A DNA stretch of 64,000 bases, taken from assembly GCF_004799665.1 (NCBI RefSeq), contig NZ_CP031310.1, positions 1,976,887 to 2,040,886 on the forward strand, given 5' to 3'. A program made the translations under genes and the position numbers. Within the stretch, counting starts at the first letter, position 1; each line of letters opens with the position of its first letter. Below are positions 18,117-26,852 of the stretch, in pieces. The notes beneath the pieces were generated by a model. That model was given only the letters and a program-made list of their open reading frames with translations, did not search any database and was not told where the DNA came from. The DNA is from Halapricum salinum (GTDB lineage Archaea > Halobacteriota > Halobacteria > Halobacteriales > Haloarculaceae).

Positions 18117-19172
18117 TCAGTACCAGTCCAGATCGGCGACGAACGAACGCAACATCGACCGGGTGACGTGGGGCATACAGACCACGCGCAATTCCCCGGC
18201 CTCGGTCTTGGCGACGCGCCAGCCCCGCTCTCGCAACTCCTCGACCAGCGCCACGGAGACGTCGGCCGCGACCAGCGGTAATTCGGGTTCGACGACGTCG
18301 TAGCCGCGTTCGCGGAGTTCGGCCGCCAGCCACTCGGCGTTGTCCATCGATCGGTGGTACTGCTCGCGATAGCCCTCGGGCCACAGCGCCTCCATCGCGG
18401 CGACGGCGCTGGCGACGCCGGCACCCGAGCGCGTCCCGGTCAGGGTCACCTGTTTCGTCGATTCGAGATACGGCGTGTCGATCGCGAGTTCGTCCAGCAA
18501 CTCGGGCGAGCGAGCCAGGAGGCCGCCCGCCGGGACCGCGGCCTGGCCGACCTTGTGCGGGTCGATCGTCATGGTGTCGACCGCGGCGTGGCCGAAGTGC
18601 CACCGGTGGTCGCTAAAGGGCAGGTAAAAACCGCCCCAGGCGGCGTCGACGTGGAAGAGTGCATCGACGCTGTGGGCCACCTCGGCGAGTTCGGGAATTG
18701 GGTCGACGTAGCCGTACTCGGTCGTCCCGGCCACGCCGGCCACGAGGACGGTATCGGCATCGACCAGCTCCGCCATGACGTCGGGGTCGGCCCGGTAGTC
18801 GCTGGGCGGTGCGGTCCGGAGTTCGACGCCCAGGACGTCTGCGGCTTTCCAGAAGCTGAAGTGGCCGTGAGTCGGGACGACGACGTTCGGGTCGTCGGTG
18901 TCGGCGCGATTGCGGGCGATCCGGACCGCCTGGATGTTGGCCTCCGTGCCGCCGCTGGTGACGTAGCCTGCCGGGTCCGGCAGGCCCGTGACCGTCCCGA
19001 GCATCTCGACGGCCTCGCGTTCGAGGTCGGCGACCTCCTGGTAGGTCGCGGGGTCGCCGGGATTGGTCGCGAGGAAGCGCTCGGCTGCCTGGCGGGCCAT
19101 CGGATGTGGTTCGGTGCACATCGAAGAGAGAACCCGATCGAAGTCCTGTGGCGCCGGCTCGACCCGCTGCAT
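18117..19172 (-). CDS. mfnA: L-tyrosine/L-aspartate decarboxylase MfnA
   Basis: MfnA is a PLP enzyme that decarboxylates tyrosine (methanofuran synthesis in methanogens) or aspartate to beta-alanine for coenzyme A. Haloarchaea do not make methanofuran, so the aspartate reaction is the likelier role. The 351-residue protein has [20 protein letters not shown] at the start, [32 protein letters not shown] and the PLP lysine in [10 protein letters not shown] (about Lys207). The length matches archaeal members. The upstream gene is a PhzF-like isomerase on the same strand, 95 bp away. Confidence 0.9.
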   Translation of the reverse strand: MQRVEPAPQDFDRVLSSMCTEPHPMARQAAERFLATNPGDPATYQEVADLEREAVEMLGTVTGLPDPAGYVTSGGTEANIQAVRIARNRADTDDPNVVVPTHGHFSFWKAADVLGVELRTAPPSDYRADPDVMAELVDADTVLVAGVAGTTEYGYVDPIPELAEVAHSVDALFHVDAAWGGFYLPFSDHRWHFGHAAVDTMTIDPHKVGQAAVPAGGLLARSPELLDELAIDTPYLESTKQVTLTGTRSGAGVASAVAAMEALWPEGYREQYHRSMDNAEWLAAELRERGYDVVEPELPLVAADVSVALVEELRERGWRVAKTEAGELRVVCMPHVTRSMLRSFVADLDWY

Positions 19173-19267
19173 GCTGAAGAAGTATTGGGCGTTCTCCCGT
19201 TTAGGGATTGCGCTATCAACTGTTTTCCATCGAACGACCGTTGCAAACCGTCCGTGGCTCGCGCCGT

Positions 19268-20158
19268 TCAGGCTTCGAGAATCTCGTCGTCGTCGCTCTC
19301 GGGCACGACGATCGACCCCGAAAGCGTCGTGACTGCACGCCCGCCGACCTTGACCTCGGCTCCGACGCTCACCGACACCGTCCCCGGCCGGTCGAGAAAG
19401 TGCCCCTGTTCGAACGTCATCGCCGCGGTATCCTCGAGCGCGCCCTGGTGGTCGAGATACGCGCCGACTGCACCGCTGGCCGTTCCGGTCACGGGGTCCT
19501 CGTCGACCCCCGCGCCGGGCGCGAACATCCGGCCGTGCAGCGTCGAGTCGCCCGCGAGCGTGTCGAACGTGAACGCGTAGATCCCGGTCGCGCCGTGCTC
19601 GTCACAGAGGGCTTCGATCGCCCGGAAGTCAGGATCCAGTGAGGAGAGATCCGAGAAGTACTCGATGGGGACTGCGAGGAAGGGTAGGCCGGTCGAGGTC
19701 CAGGCGATCGGCAGGCCGACGGCGCTGATCGAGTCGGGATCGACGCCCAGGGCCTCGGCGACGCGCCCGAGGTCGACGTCGAGTTCGCGCACTCGGGGCG
19801 CGTTCTGGGTCATCCAGACCATCCCGTCCTCGGAGATCGAGATGTCGAGCACGCCGGCCTCGGTCTCCATGGTGTGCTGGCCCGATTCGATCACTCCCTG
19901 CTCGAAAAGCAGCGCGTGGCTGGCGATGGTCGCGTGGCCACAGAGGTCGACTTCTGTCTCGGGTGTGAAATACCTGATCTGGCGGTCGGCTTCGTCGCTC
20001 GACCGGACGAACGCGGTCTCGCTCGCGCCGAGTTCGTTCGCCAGCGCTTGCATCTGTTCGGCGTCCAGCCCGTCGGCGTCGGGGACGACACCGGCGGGAT
20101 TGCCACAGGTCGGCTCGTCGGTGAACGCGTCGACGAGATAGGCGTCTCGGGTGTCCAT
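19268..20158 (-). CDS. PhzF family isomerase/epimerase-like protein
   Basis: This is a 296-residue member of the PhzF/YddE/YHI9 family, which has a duplicated diaminopimelate-epimerase-like fold. Seen are [17 protein letters not shown] with the conserved [12 protein letters not shown] with the catalytic-type Glu, [20 protein letters not shown], and [20 protein letters not shown]. Phenazine synthesis genes are absent, so this is probably one of the common stand-alone members with unknown substrate. It precedes mfnA on the same strand. Confidence 0.88.
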   Translation of the reverse strand: MDTRDAYLVDAFTDEPTCGNPAGVVPDADGLDAEQMQALANELGASETAFVRSSDEADRQIRYFTPETEVDLCGHATIASHALLFEQGVIESGQHTMETEAGVLDISISEDGMVWMTQNAPRVRELDVDLGRVAEALGVDPDSISAVGLPIAWTSTGLPFLAVPIEYFSDLSSLDPDFRAIEALCDEHGATGIYAFTFDTLAGDSTLHGRMFAPGAGVDEDPVTGTASGAVGAYLDHQGALEDTAAMTFEQGHFLDRPGTVSVSVGAEVKVGGRAVTTLSGSIVVPESDDDEILEA

Positions 20159-20197
20159 ACCGCCTGCTGGGTGGGCCTGGTGGTTAACGGTTTGGCG

Positions 20198-21316
20198 TCA
20201 CGCCGCTTCGACGACGCCTTCGATCCAGTCCGCGAGGTCTGCGATCAGGCTCTCTGCCACGAATCCGTCTTCCGGCTGTCCGCCGGTTTCCAGCGCCCCG
20301 GCACCGTCCACGAAGTAGTGGTTCAACCCCGGGTAGGTGTGGATCCTCACGTCCGTCCGGTCACCGAGGGTGTCGCGCCAGCGCGACAGGTCGTCTGCCA
20401 CCGTGACCTGTCTGTCGCGTTCGCCCTGGGCGAGCAGTATCGGTGTCTCGATCGCCGTCGCCGTCTCGACCTGGTCGTACTCGGCGAGGCTGCGCCAGAA
20501 CGGCTCCCCGCCGCCTGCCAGGACTTCCTCGTCGCCGATATCGGCAGTTCGGAGTCGCTCGGCCAGCGCTCGTGTCTGTTCGAGTCGTCGTCGCTCGGCG
20601 TCGGTGAGTTCCCCGTCGCGTTCGAGTGCGTAGCGGGTCTGGTCGACGATCAGGTCCGGGAGCGGCCGGGCGTTGGCCGCGAGCAGAGCGATCCCGGCCA
20701 GGCCGCCGTCCCGACTGGCGACCCGTGGTGCGAGCGCACCGCCGAGACTGTGGCCGACCACGACGATGTCCTCGCGATCGACGCGGGGCTGCTCGCGCAG
20801 GCGCGAGACAGCTGTCAGGACGTCCTCGGTCACGACGTCGTCGATGGTGAACGCCGTCGGGTCGATCGACTGCTGGCAGGCGAACGTCCGCTTGTCGTAC
20901 CGCAGGACGGCGATACCCCGACTCGCGAGTCCGACTGCGAGGTCGCGATACGGTTGTAGCGGTCCCACCGTCCCGTCACGGTCGTTCGGCCCGGACCCGT
21001 GGACGATGACGACGCCGGGAACCGCTCCGTCCCCCTCCGGGAGCGTCAGCGTCGCTCCCAGCGAACACTCCTCGGTCGCCTCCAGAGATAGCGACTCCTC
21101 GGTGTAGGCCGCGCGGTCGGCGTAGCTCGGCAGGTCACCGCCCCGGGTGTCTGTCTCCGGCCGGTCCGTCGTCCCGTCGGTCGTCGGTTCGGAGACTCCG
21201 GGCGTGGTCGTGACAGCGGGGGTTTCGGTCGGCGATTCGCTACTGCTACAGCCCGCCACTGTCAGTACCGTCGTGGTGGCGAGGGCCGTGAGGTAAGTGC
21301 GTCGTGTCGGGGACAT
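20198..21316 (-). CDS. Alpha/beta hydrolase, twin-arginine lipoprotein
   Basis: This 372-residue secreted hydrolase starts with a Tat signal (SPTRRTYLTALATTTVLTVA) ending at a lipobox AGC, so it is probably lipid-anchored outside the cell. After a Thr-rich linker comes the alpha/beta hydrolase domain: VIVHGSGPNDRDG near the oxyanion hole, LRYDKRTF, nucleophile motif VVGHSLGGALAP, an acid in LLAQGERDRQV and the histidine in PGLNHYFVDG. The start is at 21316, where the Tat signal begins; the frame stays open further upstream. Such proteins are esterases or peptidase-like; the substrate is unknown. Confidence 0.85.
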   Translation of the reverse strand: MSPTRRTYLTALATTTVLTVAGCSSSESPTETPAVTTTPGVSEPTTDGTTDRPETDTRGGDLPSYADRAAYTEESLSLEATEECSLGATLTLPEGDGAVPGVVIVHGSGPNDRDGTVGPLQPYRDLAVGLASRGIAVLRYDKRTFACQQSIDPTAFTIDDVVTEDVLTAVSRLREQPRVDREDIVVVGHSLGGALAPRVASRDGGLAGIALLAANARPLPDLIVDQTRYALERDGELTDAERRRLEQTRALAERLRTADIGDEEVLAGGGEPFWRSLAEYDQVETATAIETPILLAQGERDRQVTVADDLSRWRDTLGDRTDVRIHTYPGLNHYFVDGAGALETGGQPEDGFVAESLIADLADWIEGVVEAA

Positions 21317-21440
21317 CACGGTTTCGAGTACGGGCGCCCGATTTAAACAGGGGCGGCCCGACTTTCCGGGCCTGAAACTCGGTCGAATCCGCCCCCTTCT
21401 TGGCCGCGCGGCTCGAATCGCCGGGTGGTGACCACCGCGA

Positions 21441-22166
21441 ATGAGTGACTTGCCCGAGGAGTTCCCCTGTACGATCACGAACTGGGAGTACATCTACGGC
21501 CTCACCCGGAACGTCAGCGACCAGGTGAAAGCCGCCGAGTTCGAGCCGGACGTCGTCGTCGCGCTGGCCCGGGGCGGCTGGTTCGCCGGCCGCTGTCTCT
21601 GTGACTTTCTCGGCCTGAACGATCTGACGAGCCTGAAGATCGAACACTACGTCGGCGCCGCCCAGGCCACCGGCACGCCCGAGATTCGCTACCCCATGCC
21701 GGAGGGTTCCGTCGAGGACAAAGACGTCCTGATCGTCGACGACATCGCCGACACGGGCAAGTCGATGGCTCACGCCAAGGAGTACGTCGAGGAGCGCGAC
21801 CCCAACGAAGTGCGGACGGCGACGATCCAGTTGATGGGCGAGAAGAGCGAGTTCGAACCCGACTTCGTCGGCGAGCGCCTCGAAGAGTGGACCTGGGTCG
21901 TCTACCCCTGGAACTTCGTCGAGGACATGGTCGAGTTGATCGCTGGCGTCATGGAGAAATCCGAGCGCGAGATCTTCGATCGAACCGCCATCCGTGCAGC
22001 TATGCGGTCGTTCCACAACGTCGAACGCATCGAGATGGAGATCGCCCAGCCCAACCGGCTGGACGAGGTCCTCGCGGAGATGGAACGCCGGGACGTGATC
22101 GTGCCGGTCGGTGTTCCCGCCACCGAGGCCAGTCCCGGTGACGGCGAGTGGCAGCTGGTCGAGTAA
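21441..22166 (+). CDS. Phosphoribosyltransferase-domain protein
   Basis: This 241-residue protein has a type I phosphoribosyltransferase domain. VVALARGGWFAGRCLCDFL precedes the PRPP-binding loop VLIVDDIADTGKSMAHAKEY at about residues 96-115. The first part (TNWEYIYGLTRNVSDQVK) and the last third (AIRAAMRSFHNVERIEMEIA) are typical of haloarchaeal homologues annotated as purine/xanthine phosphoribosyltransferases. The acceptor base cannot be read from the sequence. It is divergent from the lipoprotein hydrolase. Confidence 0.85.
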   Translation: MSDLPEEFPCTITNWEYIYGLTRNVSDQVKAAEFEPDVVVALARGGWFAGRCLCDFLGLNDLTSLKIEHYVGAAQATGTPEIRYPMPEGSVEDKDVLIVDDIADTGKSMAHAKEYVEERDPNEVRTATIQLMGEKSEFEPDFVGERLEEWTWVVYPWNFVEDMVELIAGVMEKSEREIFDRTAIRAAMRSFHNVERIEMEIAQPNRLDEVLAEMERRDVIVPVGVPATEASPGDGEWQLVE

Positions 22167-22216
22167 CTGCTGTCACGAACGTCTCGGACCGACTGGTCGT
22201 TCTGTTCGACGTCTCC

Positions 22217-22783
22217 CTACTCTTCGAAGTCCCGTCGCATCGCAATCTCGAACCAGGGACAGAGCCGCAGTTGCCGGTAGTATTCGGGGTTGTCGTGCAG
22301 TCGCCGGTAGGGAACCCACATCAGTCCGTCGACTTCCTCGGGGTTGGGGTCCAGCGACGTATCCGTCAGCGTGGCCTGCAGGACCGCACAGACCTCGTAT
22401 TCGACGCCCGCGTTCTCGAAGTAGCGCTTGTACTCGAAGCGATCCGTGACGCGGAGGTTCTCGTACTGGTCGGGCGTCACTCCCAGCTCTTCTTCGAGGC
22501 GCTCGCGCGTGGCCTCGACCTGCGTCTGGCCGGCCCGGGGGTGAGAGGCGACGGTGCCGTCCCAGAAGGTGTCCCACAGACGCTTGGTGGCAGCCCGCTG
22601 AGCCAGCAGGATGTTGCCCTCACCGTCGAACAGCAGCGCGGTGAACGCGCGATGGCGGACCCCGTCGCCCGTGTGGGCGTCGAGTCGATTCACGAGTCCT
22701 TGCTCGTTGTCGTCGGCGTCGACTGCGATGACGTCCTGCTCGGCGTTCTTGTGATTCGTGTCCGCGTCGGCGTCAGCACTCAT
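22217..22783 (-). CDS. idi: Isopentenyl-diphosphate delta-isomerase, type I
   Basis: Idi interconverts isopentenyl and dimethylallyl diphosphate for archaeal lipids, carotenoids and quinones. The 188-residue protein is a Nudix-fold enzyme. It shows LLQRA-like AQRAATKRLWDTFWDGTVAS, the HPRAGQ segment, the Nudix-type REEL equivalent in EATRERLEEELGVTPDQY, and the EVCAVLQA and WVPYRRLHD strands. The conserved catalytic Cys of many type I enzymes (NTCCSHP) is replaced here by GTVASHP, as in other haloarchaeal Nudix-type sequences, so some doubt remains about the exact reaction. Confidence 0.75.
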   Translation of the reverse strand: MSADADADTNHKNAEQDVIAVDADDNEQGLVNRLDAHTGDGVRHRAFTALLFDGEGNILLAQRAATKRLWDTFWDGTVASHPRAGQTQVEATRERLEEELGVTPDQYENLRVTDRFEYKRYFENAGVEYEVCAVLQATLTDTSLDPNPEEVDGLMWVPYRRLHDNPEYYRQLRLCPWFEIAMRRDFEE

Positions 22784-22830
22784 TAGCTATCACGTCGGAA
22801 GGGTGGTTCAAAAGAATACCGAGGTGGATT

Positions 22831-22902
22831 CCCCGCCCTTCCGAAAACCGTCGGTTTTCGGCTTTCGCAAACCTTCGATTTGCGTCAACACCGTGGGCGG
22901 GG
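22831..22902 (+). repeat. Left-end hairpins of the outer tnpB element
   Basis: The outer stem CCCCGCCC (22831-22838) and GGGCGGGG (22895-22902) encloses CCGAAAACC-GTC-GGTTTTCGG (22841-22861) and CGCAAACC-TTC-GATTTGCG with one mismatch (22866-22884). Trinucleotide loops recur in every tnpB-linked hairpin in this window. Confidence 0.8.
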
Positions 22903-22967
22903 TTGAAGCCGACGCGCTGTGACACAAATCACTTGCTATTAAGTACTTCTCTTGTTTATTGAAGGGT

Positions 22968-23392
22968 GTGGAAGACGATGAGTATCTGAGACGTACAGCG
23001 ATTACCCGCCCTACCCTCACTGACAAGCAACAGGAGTTGCTTGACGCGACAATCGGCGAGTGGAAGACTGCCTGCAACATCAGTAGCCGAATCGGATGGG
23101 ACCACGAGGAAACGCGGAAAACCTATCTCCAGGACCTCGCATACGATGACGTGCGCGAGGAGACATATCTCGGGAGTCAGCACGTCATTCTCGCCACCCA
23201 CCAAGCCGCAGCCGCGCTTTCGGGTGTCGATGAAATCGAAGATCTAGACGAACACTACAAAACATCCCGACCAACGTTCACCAGCAACACGGTAAAATAC
23301 GACACGCGGACGATGACGGCTCAGTATCACTGTCCACTGTCGATGGCCGGATTCGATGTGGCCTGAACCTCCCGGACGAAGAAGATGGCTAT
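22968..23392 (+). pseudogene. tnpB: TnpB N-terminal fragment of the outer element
   Basis: This is the first third of an RNA-guided nuclease TnpB, from GTG 22968. It begins with RRTAITRPTLTDKQQELLDA, a typical OrfB N-terminus, followed by SQHVILATHQAAAAL. The frame hits TGA at 23364-23366, but one base back in frame the sequence continues LNLPDEEDGY until 23392, so there is a one-base frameshift besides the insertion. The next codons of the protein (QHAYLEDDDWEMTE) appear only at 25007, beyond the inner element. The fragment cannot make an active enzyme. Confidence 0.85.
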
Positions 23393-23395
23393 CTT

Positions 23396-23538
23396 GATTC
23401 AGCGAGAGAATCCCGCCCTTCCCGTGAGTGACGAGCGTTCCGACGCTTAGTCGGAACCGAGGACCGAACAGGGGCATGGCAAGACCGGAGGTCTTGCTGC
23501 ACCCGAAAATCTTCGATTTTCGAGGACGGGAGTGAATC
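23396..23538 (+). repeat. Left-end hairpin cluster of the inner tnpB element
   Basis: GATTC (23396-23400) with GAATC (23534-23538), and TCCCG (23411-23415) with CGGGA (23527-23531), can pair across the region. Inside are TTCCGAC-GCTTA-GTCGGAA (23438-23456), GCAAGACC-GGA-GGTCTTGC (23479-23497) and CGAAAATC-TTC-GATTTTCG (23504-23522), all perfect. The last two form a tandem pair like those at 33513-33560 and 50789-50837. Confidence 0.85.
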
Positions 23539-23635
23539 GCGTACGCTCCGACACCCAACCGACAGTGTTTCTCCCGGCAGGATATTTCAGCCGACCCGAA
23601 AGAGTAAGTCATTGTGCTGTCATAGGCTATGTATA

Positions 23636-24889
23636 GTGAATCTGGTCACGACACGTACCATTACAGCGGCACTCACCAACGACCGTGAGGGTGTCGTGTG
23701 CGACCTTGATTCGCTCGCTCGTTCCGGCAGTAAAATCTGGAACGTTGCGCGGTGGACTGCTGGCCACATCTGGGACGAAACCGGGGAAATACCCGATGAA
23801 GGACCGCTCAAGTCCTACATGAAGAACCAACCGTGCTGGAAAGATTTGAACGCCCAATCAAGTCAGGCAATCATAGAAGAATTGGCTGGCGCTTTCCAGT
23901 CCTGGTTCGAACAAGACAACTCGGACGCCAACCCACCGGGCTACCGCAAACACGGTGACGAACGGCCACGCTCGACAATCACGTTCAAAGAAGACGGCTT
24001 CAAACTCGATACAAACCACCAGCAGGTCCGACTGTCGAAAGGCAAGAACCTGAAAGACGGGTGGAGCGACTTCGTTCTTTGCGAATACGATACCGGTCCA
24101 GACGCAGACCTGACTGCTGTCGAAGACGTCCAACAGGTCCGCATCGTCTGGAACGGTGAGCAGTGGGAACTGCACTTCGTCTGCAAAGTCGCCATCGACG
24201 CCGCTGACGCGTCTGGCGAGAAGACGGCTGGTGTTGACCTCGGCATCTGTAACACGGCGGCTGTCTCTGTCGGTAACGAGACGCTGTTGTATCCGGGCAA
24301 CGCCCTGAAAGAAGACGCGCACTACTTCCGACAGGAAGAATACGACACGGAAGGTGAAAACGGTCCCAGTACCCACGCTGAGTGGGCACGCCAGAAGAAA
24401 TCACGGCGGCAGACCCACTTCCTGCACGCACTCTCGAAAGACATCGTAGAGCAATGTGCAGACCGTGGCGTGGAGACGATAGCAGTTGGACATCCGAAGG
24501 ACATCCGTGCGAATGCAGACTGGGGGCGGCACGGGAACAAGCGTCTGCACGACTGGGCGTTTGACACCGTACTGAGTCACATCGAGTACAAGGCCGAGGA
24601 ACGTGGTATCGAGGTACAGCGAGTCGATGAGTACGAGTTGGCCACGTCAATAACCTGCTGTGCGTGCGGGATGAAAGCCGAGTCGAGCCGTGTCGAGCGT
24701 GGCTTGTACGTGTGTGAGAGCTGCGAACTGGTCGCTAATAGCGACCTGAATGCGGCGGAGAATATGCGTGCGACGGTAACTCCGAATCCCTCACGGGATA
24801 GGAGTAACGGCTGTCTGGCCCAGCCATCGGTGCGCCTGTTCGACAAATCCACGGGGCGAGTCGCCCCACAAGAACAGGTCTGCCCGTAG
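23636..24889 (+). CDS. tnpB: RNA-guided endonuclease TnpB (complete)
   Basis: TnpB is the nuclease of IS200/IS605-type elements and the ancestor group of Cas12. It cuts DNA matching the guide of an omega RNA made from the element's right end. The sequence has a RuvC-I aspartate in GVDLGICNTAAV, a RuvC-II glutamate in VETIAVGHPKDI, a zinc ribbon (CCAC ... CESC) and a RuvC-III aspartate in ANSDLNAAENM, so all catalytic parts are present. GTG 23636 gives the usual VTTRTITAALTND start; TTG 23612 would add eight residues. It has 417 residues, normal for the family. There is no tnpA beside it. Confidence 0.92.
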   Translation: MNLVTTRTITAALTNDREGVVCDLDSLARSGSKIWNVARWTAGHIWDETGEIPDEGPLKSYMKNQPCWKDLNAQSSQAIIEELAGAFQSWFEQDNSDANPPGYRKHGDERPRSTITFKEDGFKLDTNHQQVRLSKGKNLKDGWSDFVLCEYDTGPDADLTAVEDVQQVRIVWNGEQWELHFVCKVAIDAADASGEKTAGVDLGICNTAAVSVGNETLLYPGNALKEDAHYFRQEEYDTEGENGPSTHAEWARQKKSRRQTHFLHALSKDIVEQCADRGVETIAVGHPKDIRANADWGRHGNKRLHDWAFDTVLSHIEYKAEERGIEVQRVDEYELATSITCCACGMKAESSRVERGLYVCESCELVANSDLNAAENMRATVTPNPSRDRSNGCLAQPSVRLFDKSTGRVAPQEQVCP

Positions 24890-24930
24890 ACCAGCAAATA
24901 TCCCAACGCTTGCGGTGCGGTTCGGGAAGC

Positions 24931-24995
24931 CTCGCCGTCGTCGGGCTACGCCCGACTGCCTGAGGGATCTTCGATCCCTCTCCGTTCACGGCGAG
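24931..24995 (+). repeat. Right-end cruciform, candidate omega RNA part
   Basis: CTCGCCGT (24931-24938) pairs with ACGGCGAG (24988-24995) and encloses two perfect hairpins: GTCGGGC-TAC-GCCCGAC (24940-24956) and GAGGGATC-TTC-GATCCCTC (24962-24980). It lies 42 bp after the tnpB stop, where omega RNA scaffolds of related elements are found. An RNA function here is inferred from position only. The same hairpin pair, with different stems, occurs at 33348-33390. Confidence 0.75.
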
Positions 24996-25006
24996 GAGGA
25001 GGTCAC

Positions 25007-25783
25007 CAGCACGCCTACCTCGAAGACGACGACTGGGAGATGACAGAATCCACGCTCTCGAAGCGTGACGGGGAGTACTATTTGCATCTCGGTTTCAGAA
25101 AGGACAAACCGCCGAAGCAGGTTGCGGTGCAAGATGACGACGAGGACAGGACAGTTCTCGGCGTTGATCTCGGCATCGTCAACATCGCCACCACCAGTAC
25201 AGCGTACTTCGCCTCCGGTAGAGAACTCCGGCACCAGCATCGAGAGTTCGAGCGGATTCGCGGCGAACTTCAGCAGACGGGGACACAGTCGGCCCATCGA
25301 ACTATGCAGCAGATGGGTGGCCGAGAGTCACGGTACGTCCGCGATCAACTGCATCAGGTTGCGAACCAGATTCTCGAAGAAGCACTCGACCATGACTGTG
25401 AGTACATCGCGTTCGAGAATCTGAAACATATCCGAGAGCGCGCGCCGCCCGTCAAAGAGTTCCACCAGTGGGCACACCGTCAACTCGTTGACCTCGTCGA
25501 GTATAAGGCCGAGGCCGAAGGCATCTGTGTGGAGTTTGTGTCACCTCGAAATACGTCGCGGCGGTGCCCTGAGTGCGGGCATACGAGTGAGGGGAACCGT
25601 GTACGGCAGGCCGAGTTCGAGTGTGAATCGTGCGGTGCGACGCAGAACGCGGATTACGTGGGTGCGAAGAATGTCGGATGGCGGTTTGTCCGCCGGGGCC
25701 TACAGTCGTCTCGGCGGACGGGTGACAGTCAACTCGCCCTGAAGTCAGGAACAGTGACGTCCTCAGGTTTCGTAGAAACCTGA
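25007..25783 (+). pseudogene. tnpB: TnpB C-terminal fragment of the outer element
   Basis: This segment continues the protein cut at 23392. It starts QHAYLEDDDWEMTE and contains RuvC-I (VLGVDLGIVNIATTS), RuvC-II (YIAFENLKHIRERA), the zinc ribbon (CPECGHTSE ... CESCG) and RuvC-III (QNADYVGAKNVG). A start at ATG 25040 could still make a 247-residue protein holding all RuvC motifs but no N-terminal RNA- and DNA-binding part. The stop codon is inside the arm of a hairpin at 25763-25783. Confidence 0.85.
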
Positions 25784-25898
25784 TGTGCGAACGAGACGCG
25801 ACGCGTCTCGTCAACGCCGAATCGGGGATTTGTCCCGTCCGACTGAGTGTTGGCAGAGGCCGAGTTCACTGACAAGTCCCGCGCACCCGTGCGCGGGA
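25763..25898 (+). repeat. Right-end hairpins of the outer tnpB element
   Basis: TCAGGTTTC-GTA-GAAACCTGA (25763-25783) overlaps the tnpB stop codon. ACGAGACGCG-A-CGCGTCTCGT (25791-25811) is a near-continuous palindrome. TCCCGCGCAC-CC-GTGCGCGGGA (25877-25898) closes the region. All stems are perfect. Confidence 0.8.
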
Positions 25899-25968
25899 TA
25901 GTTGACACAGTCTTCGACTTTGTGTGTCCTTCCGTCGCCTGTCCCGTGCCAGAATGTGTCAGTACTAC

Positions 25969-25974
25969 TTTATC
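25969..25974 (+). promoter_or_regulatory. TATA box of the DUF5518 gene
   Basis: TTTATC lies 28-33 bases before ATG 26002 and supports that start over longer frames opening at 25924. Confidence 0.55.
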
Positions 25975-26001
25975 TATTCGCTCTGCGTATATCTAAGTGA
26001 G

Positions 26002-26736
26002 ATGACACTGACATCGAACGATGGAGCGGCTGTACAGCCGGAGCGAACGCCCGAACCACTCGGTCGGATCGTCGACTGGCTGGTGACGGCAGTGCTCGTC
26101 CTCGGCGGTCTTGCCGTCACGGCTATCGGGATCGCCGTCTACAGCGCCGCCGACCGCGCGTGGATCGCCGAACTCGTCGCAGACGGGACGATACAGTCGG
26201 CCGACCTGACCAACGCCGAACTGATAGACGTCACTTACGGGCTGGCCTGGTGGGGGGGACTCGGTCTGCTCGTCACTGGCGGCTTGCTGGTCGTCGCTGG
26301 TATCGCGTTCCTGGCGTACCGGCGTCGCTCGCGCGCACGCCGCGAAGCACAGGGAATCACCGGCCCGGACACCACGGCAAACGCCATCATCGGCGCTGTC
26401 GTGACTGGCGTCACGTCGTTCGTGCCGTTCTCGCCGGTCCTAGGCGGCGTGGTCTCGGGCTACCTCCAGGGTGGCGACCGCGCCGAGGGCGCACGCGTCG
26501 GGGCCTACGCCGGCATCGTCGCCGCCGCGCCACTGGCCGTGCTGTTCGGCTTCCTCGCGGTCGCGTTTGCGGTCGTCGCGACCGAACTGAGTCTCGCCGG
26601 CCCGATGGCCATCGGCGTCGCCGGCCTGTTCGTCGGCTTCCTCGTCGCCGTCGGCTATCTGGTCGCGCTCAGCGCTCTCGGTGGCTACCTCGGCATCGTC
26701 ATCGGCGAACGTCGCGACGCCGACTCGACGGCCTGA
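26002..26736 (+). CDS. DUF5518 family membrane protein
   Basis: This 244-residue membrane protein has two N-terminal helices (about 28-50 and 85-108), an Arg-rich cytoplasmic loop ([13 protein letters not shown]) and a C-terminal DUF5518 region. That region shows the hallmark FVPFSPVLGGVVSGYLQGGDRAEGARVGAYAG, seen here in pieces, followed by three Gly/Ala-rich helices. DUF5518 is common in haloarchaea with no known role; the SPVLGG-GYLQGG pattern suggests pore- or oligomer-forming helices. It is the first gene after the tnpB elements. Confidence 0.8.
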   Translation: MTLTSNDGAAVQPERTPEPLGRIVDWLVTAVLVLGGLAVTAIGIAVYSAADRAWIAELVADGTIQSADLTNAELIDVTYGLAWWGGLGLLVTGGLLVVAGIAFLAYRRRSRARREAQGITGPDTTANAIIGAVVTGVTSFVPFSPVLGGVVSGYLQGGDRAEGARVGAYAGIVAAAPLAVLFGFLAVAFAVVATELSLAGPMAIGVAGLFVGFLVAVGYLVALSALGGYLGIVIGERRDADSTA

Positions 26737-26823
26737 TCGGCGTTTCGATCGATCACGACACTCCCTATTCCCCCGTCTGAGGATTTCTCGACGGTGATCT
26801 GTGCTATGATTCCTCAGTACGCG

Positions 26824-26829
26824 TTTATA
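26824..26829 (+). promoter_or_regulatory. TATA box of the ABC transporter operon
   Basis: TTTATA lies 24-29 bases before ATG 26853 and supports that start for a leaderless mRNA. Confidence 0.6.
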
Positions 26830-26852
26830 TTCTAACACGTCGTAGTTTGCGT

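Larger units (their letters stand above)
23393..25006 (+). mobile_element. Inner tnpB element inserted in the outer tnpB
   Basis: About 1.6 kb separates codons that belong together in the outer tnpB (GATGGCTAT at 23384-23392 and CAGCACGCC at 25007-25015). The inserted DNA has hairpins at the left, a complete tnpB at 23636-24889 and a cruciform right end at 24931-24995. No tnpA is present, so movement must have relied on a transposase elsewhere. TTGAT at 23394-23398 matches the target pentamer known for ISDra2; if it served here, the left tip is 23399. Exact ends are uncertain by a few bases. Confidence 0.8.
22822..25905 (+). mobile_element. Outer IS200/IS605-type (IS1341-like) tnpB element, interrupted
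   Basis: The element carries a tnpB gene split at 23392/25007 by a second tnpB element. There is no tnpA. Both ends are hairpin-rich: CCCCGCCC/GGGCGGGG encloses two hairpins on the left, and three strong hairpins follow tnpB on the right, the last at 25877-25898. Without an empty-site comparison the exact ends are estimates; I place them by the first CCGAGGTGGATTCC tract and by the base of the last hairpin. Confidence 0.7.

Noticed and set aside
22822-25905. A tnpA (Y1 transposase) gene belonging to the tnpB elements
   Set aside because: All space between the end hairpins is taken by tnpB sequence; no HUH transposase frame is present.
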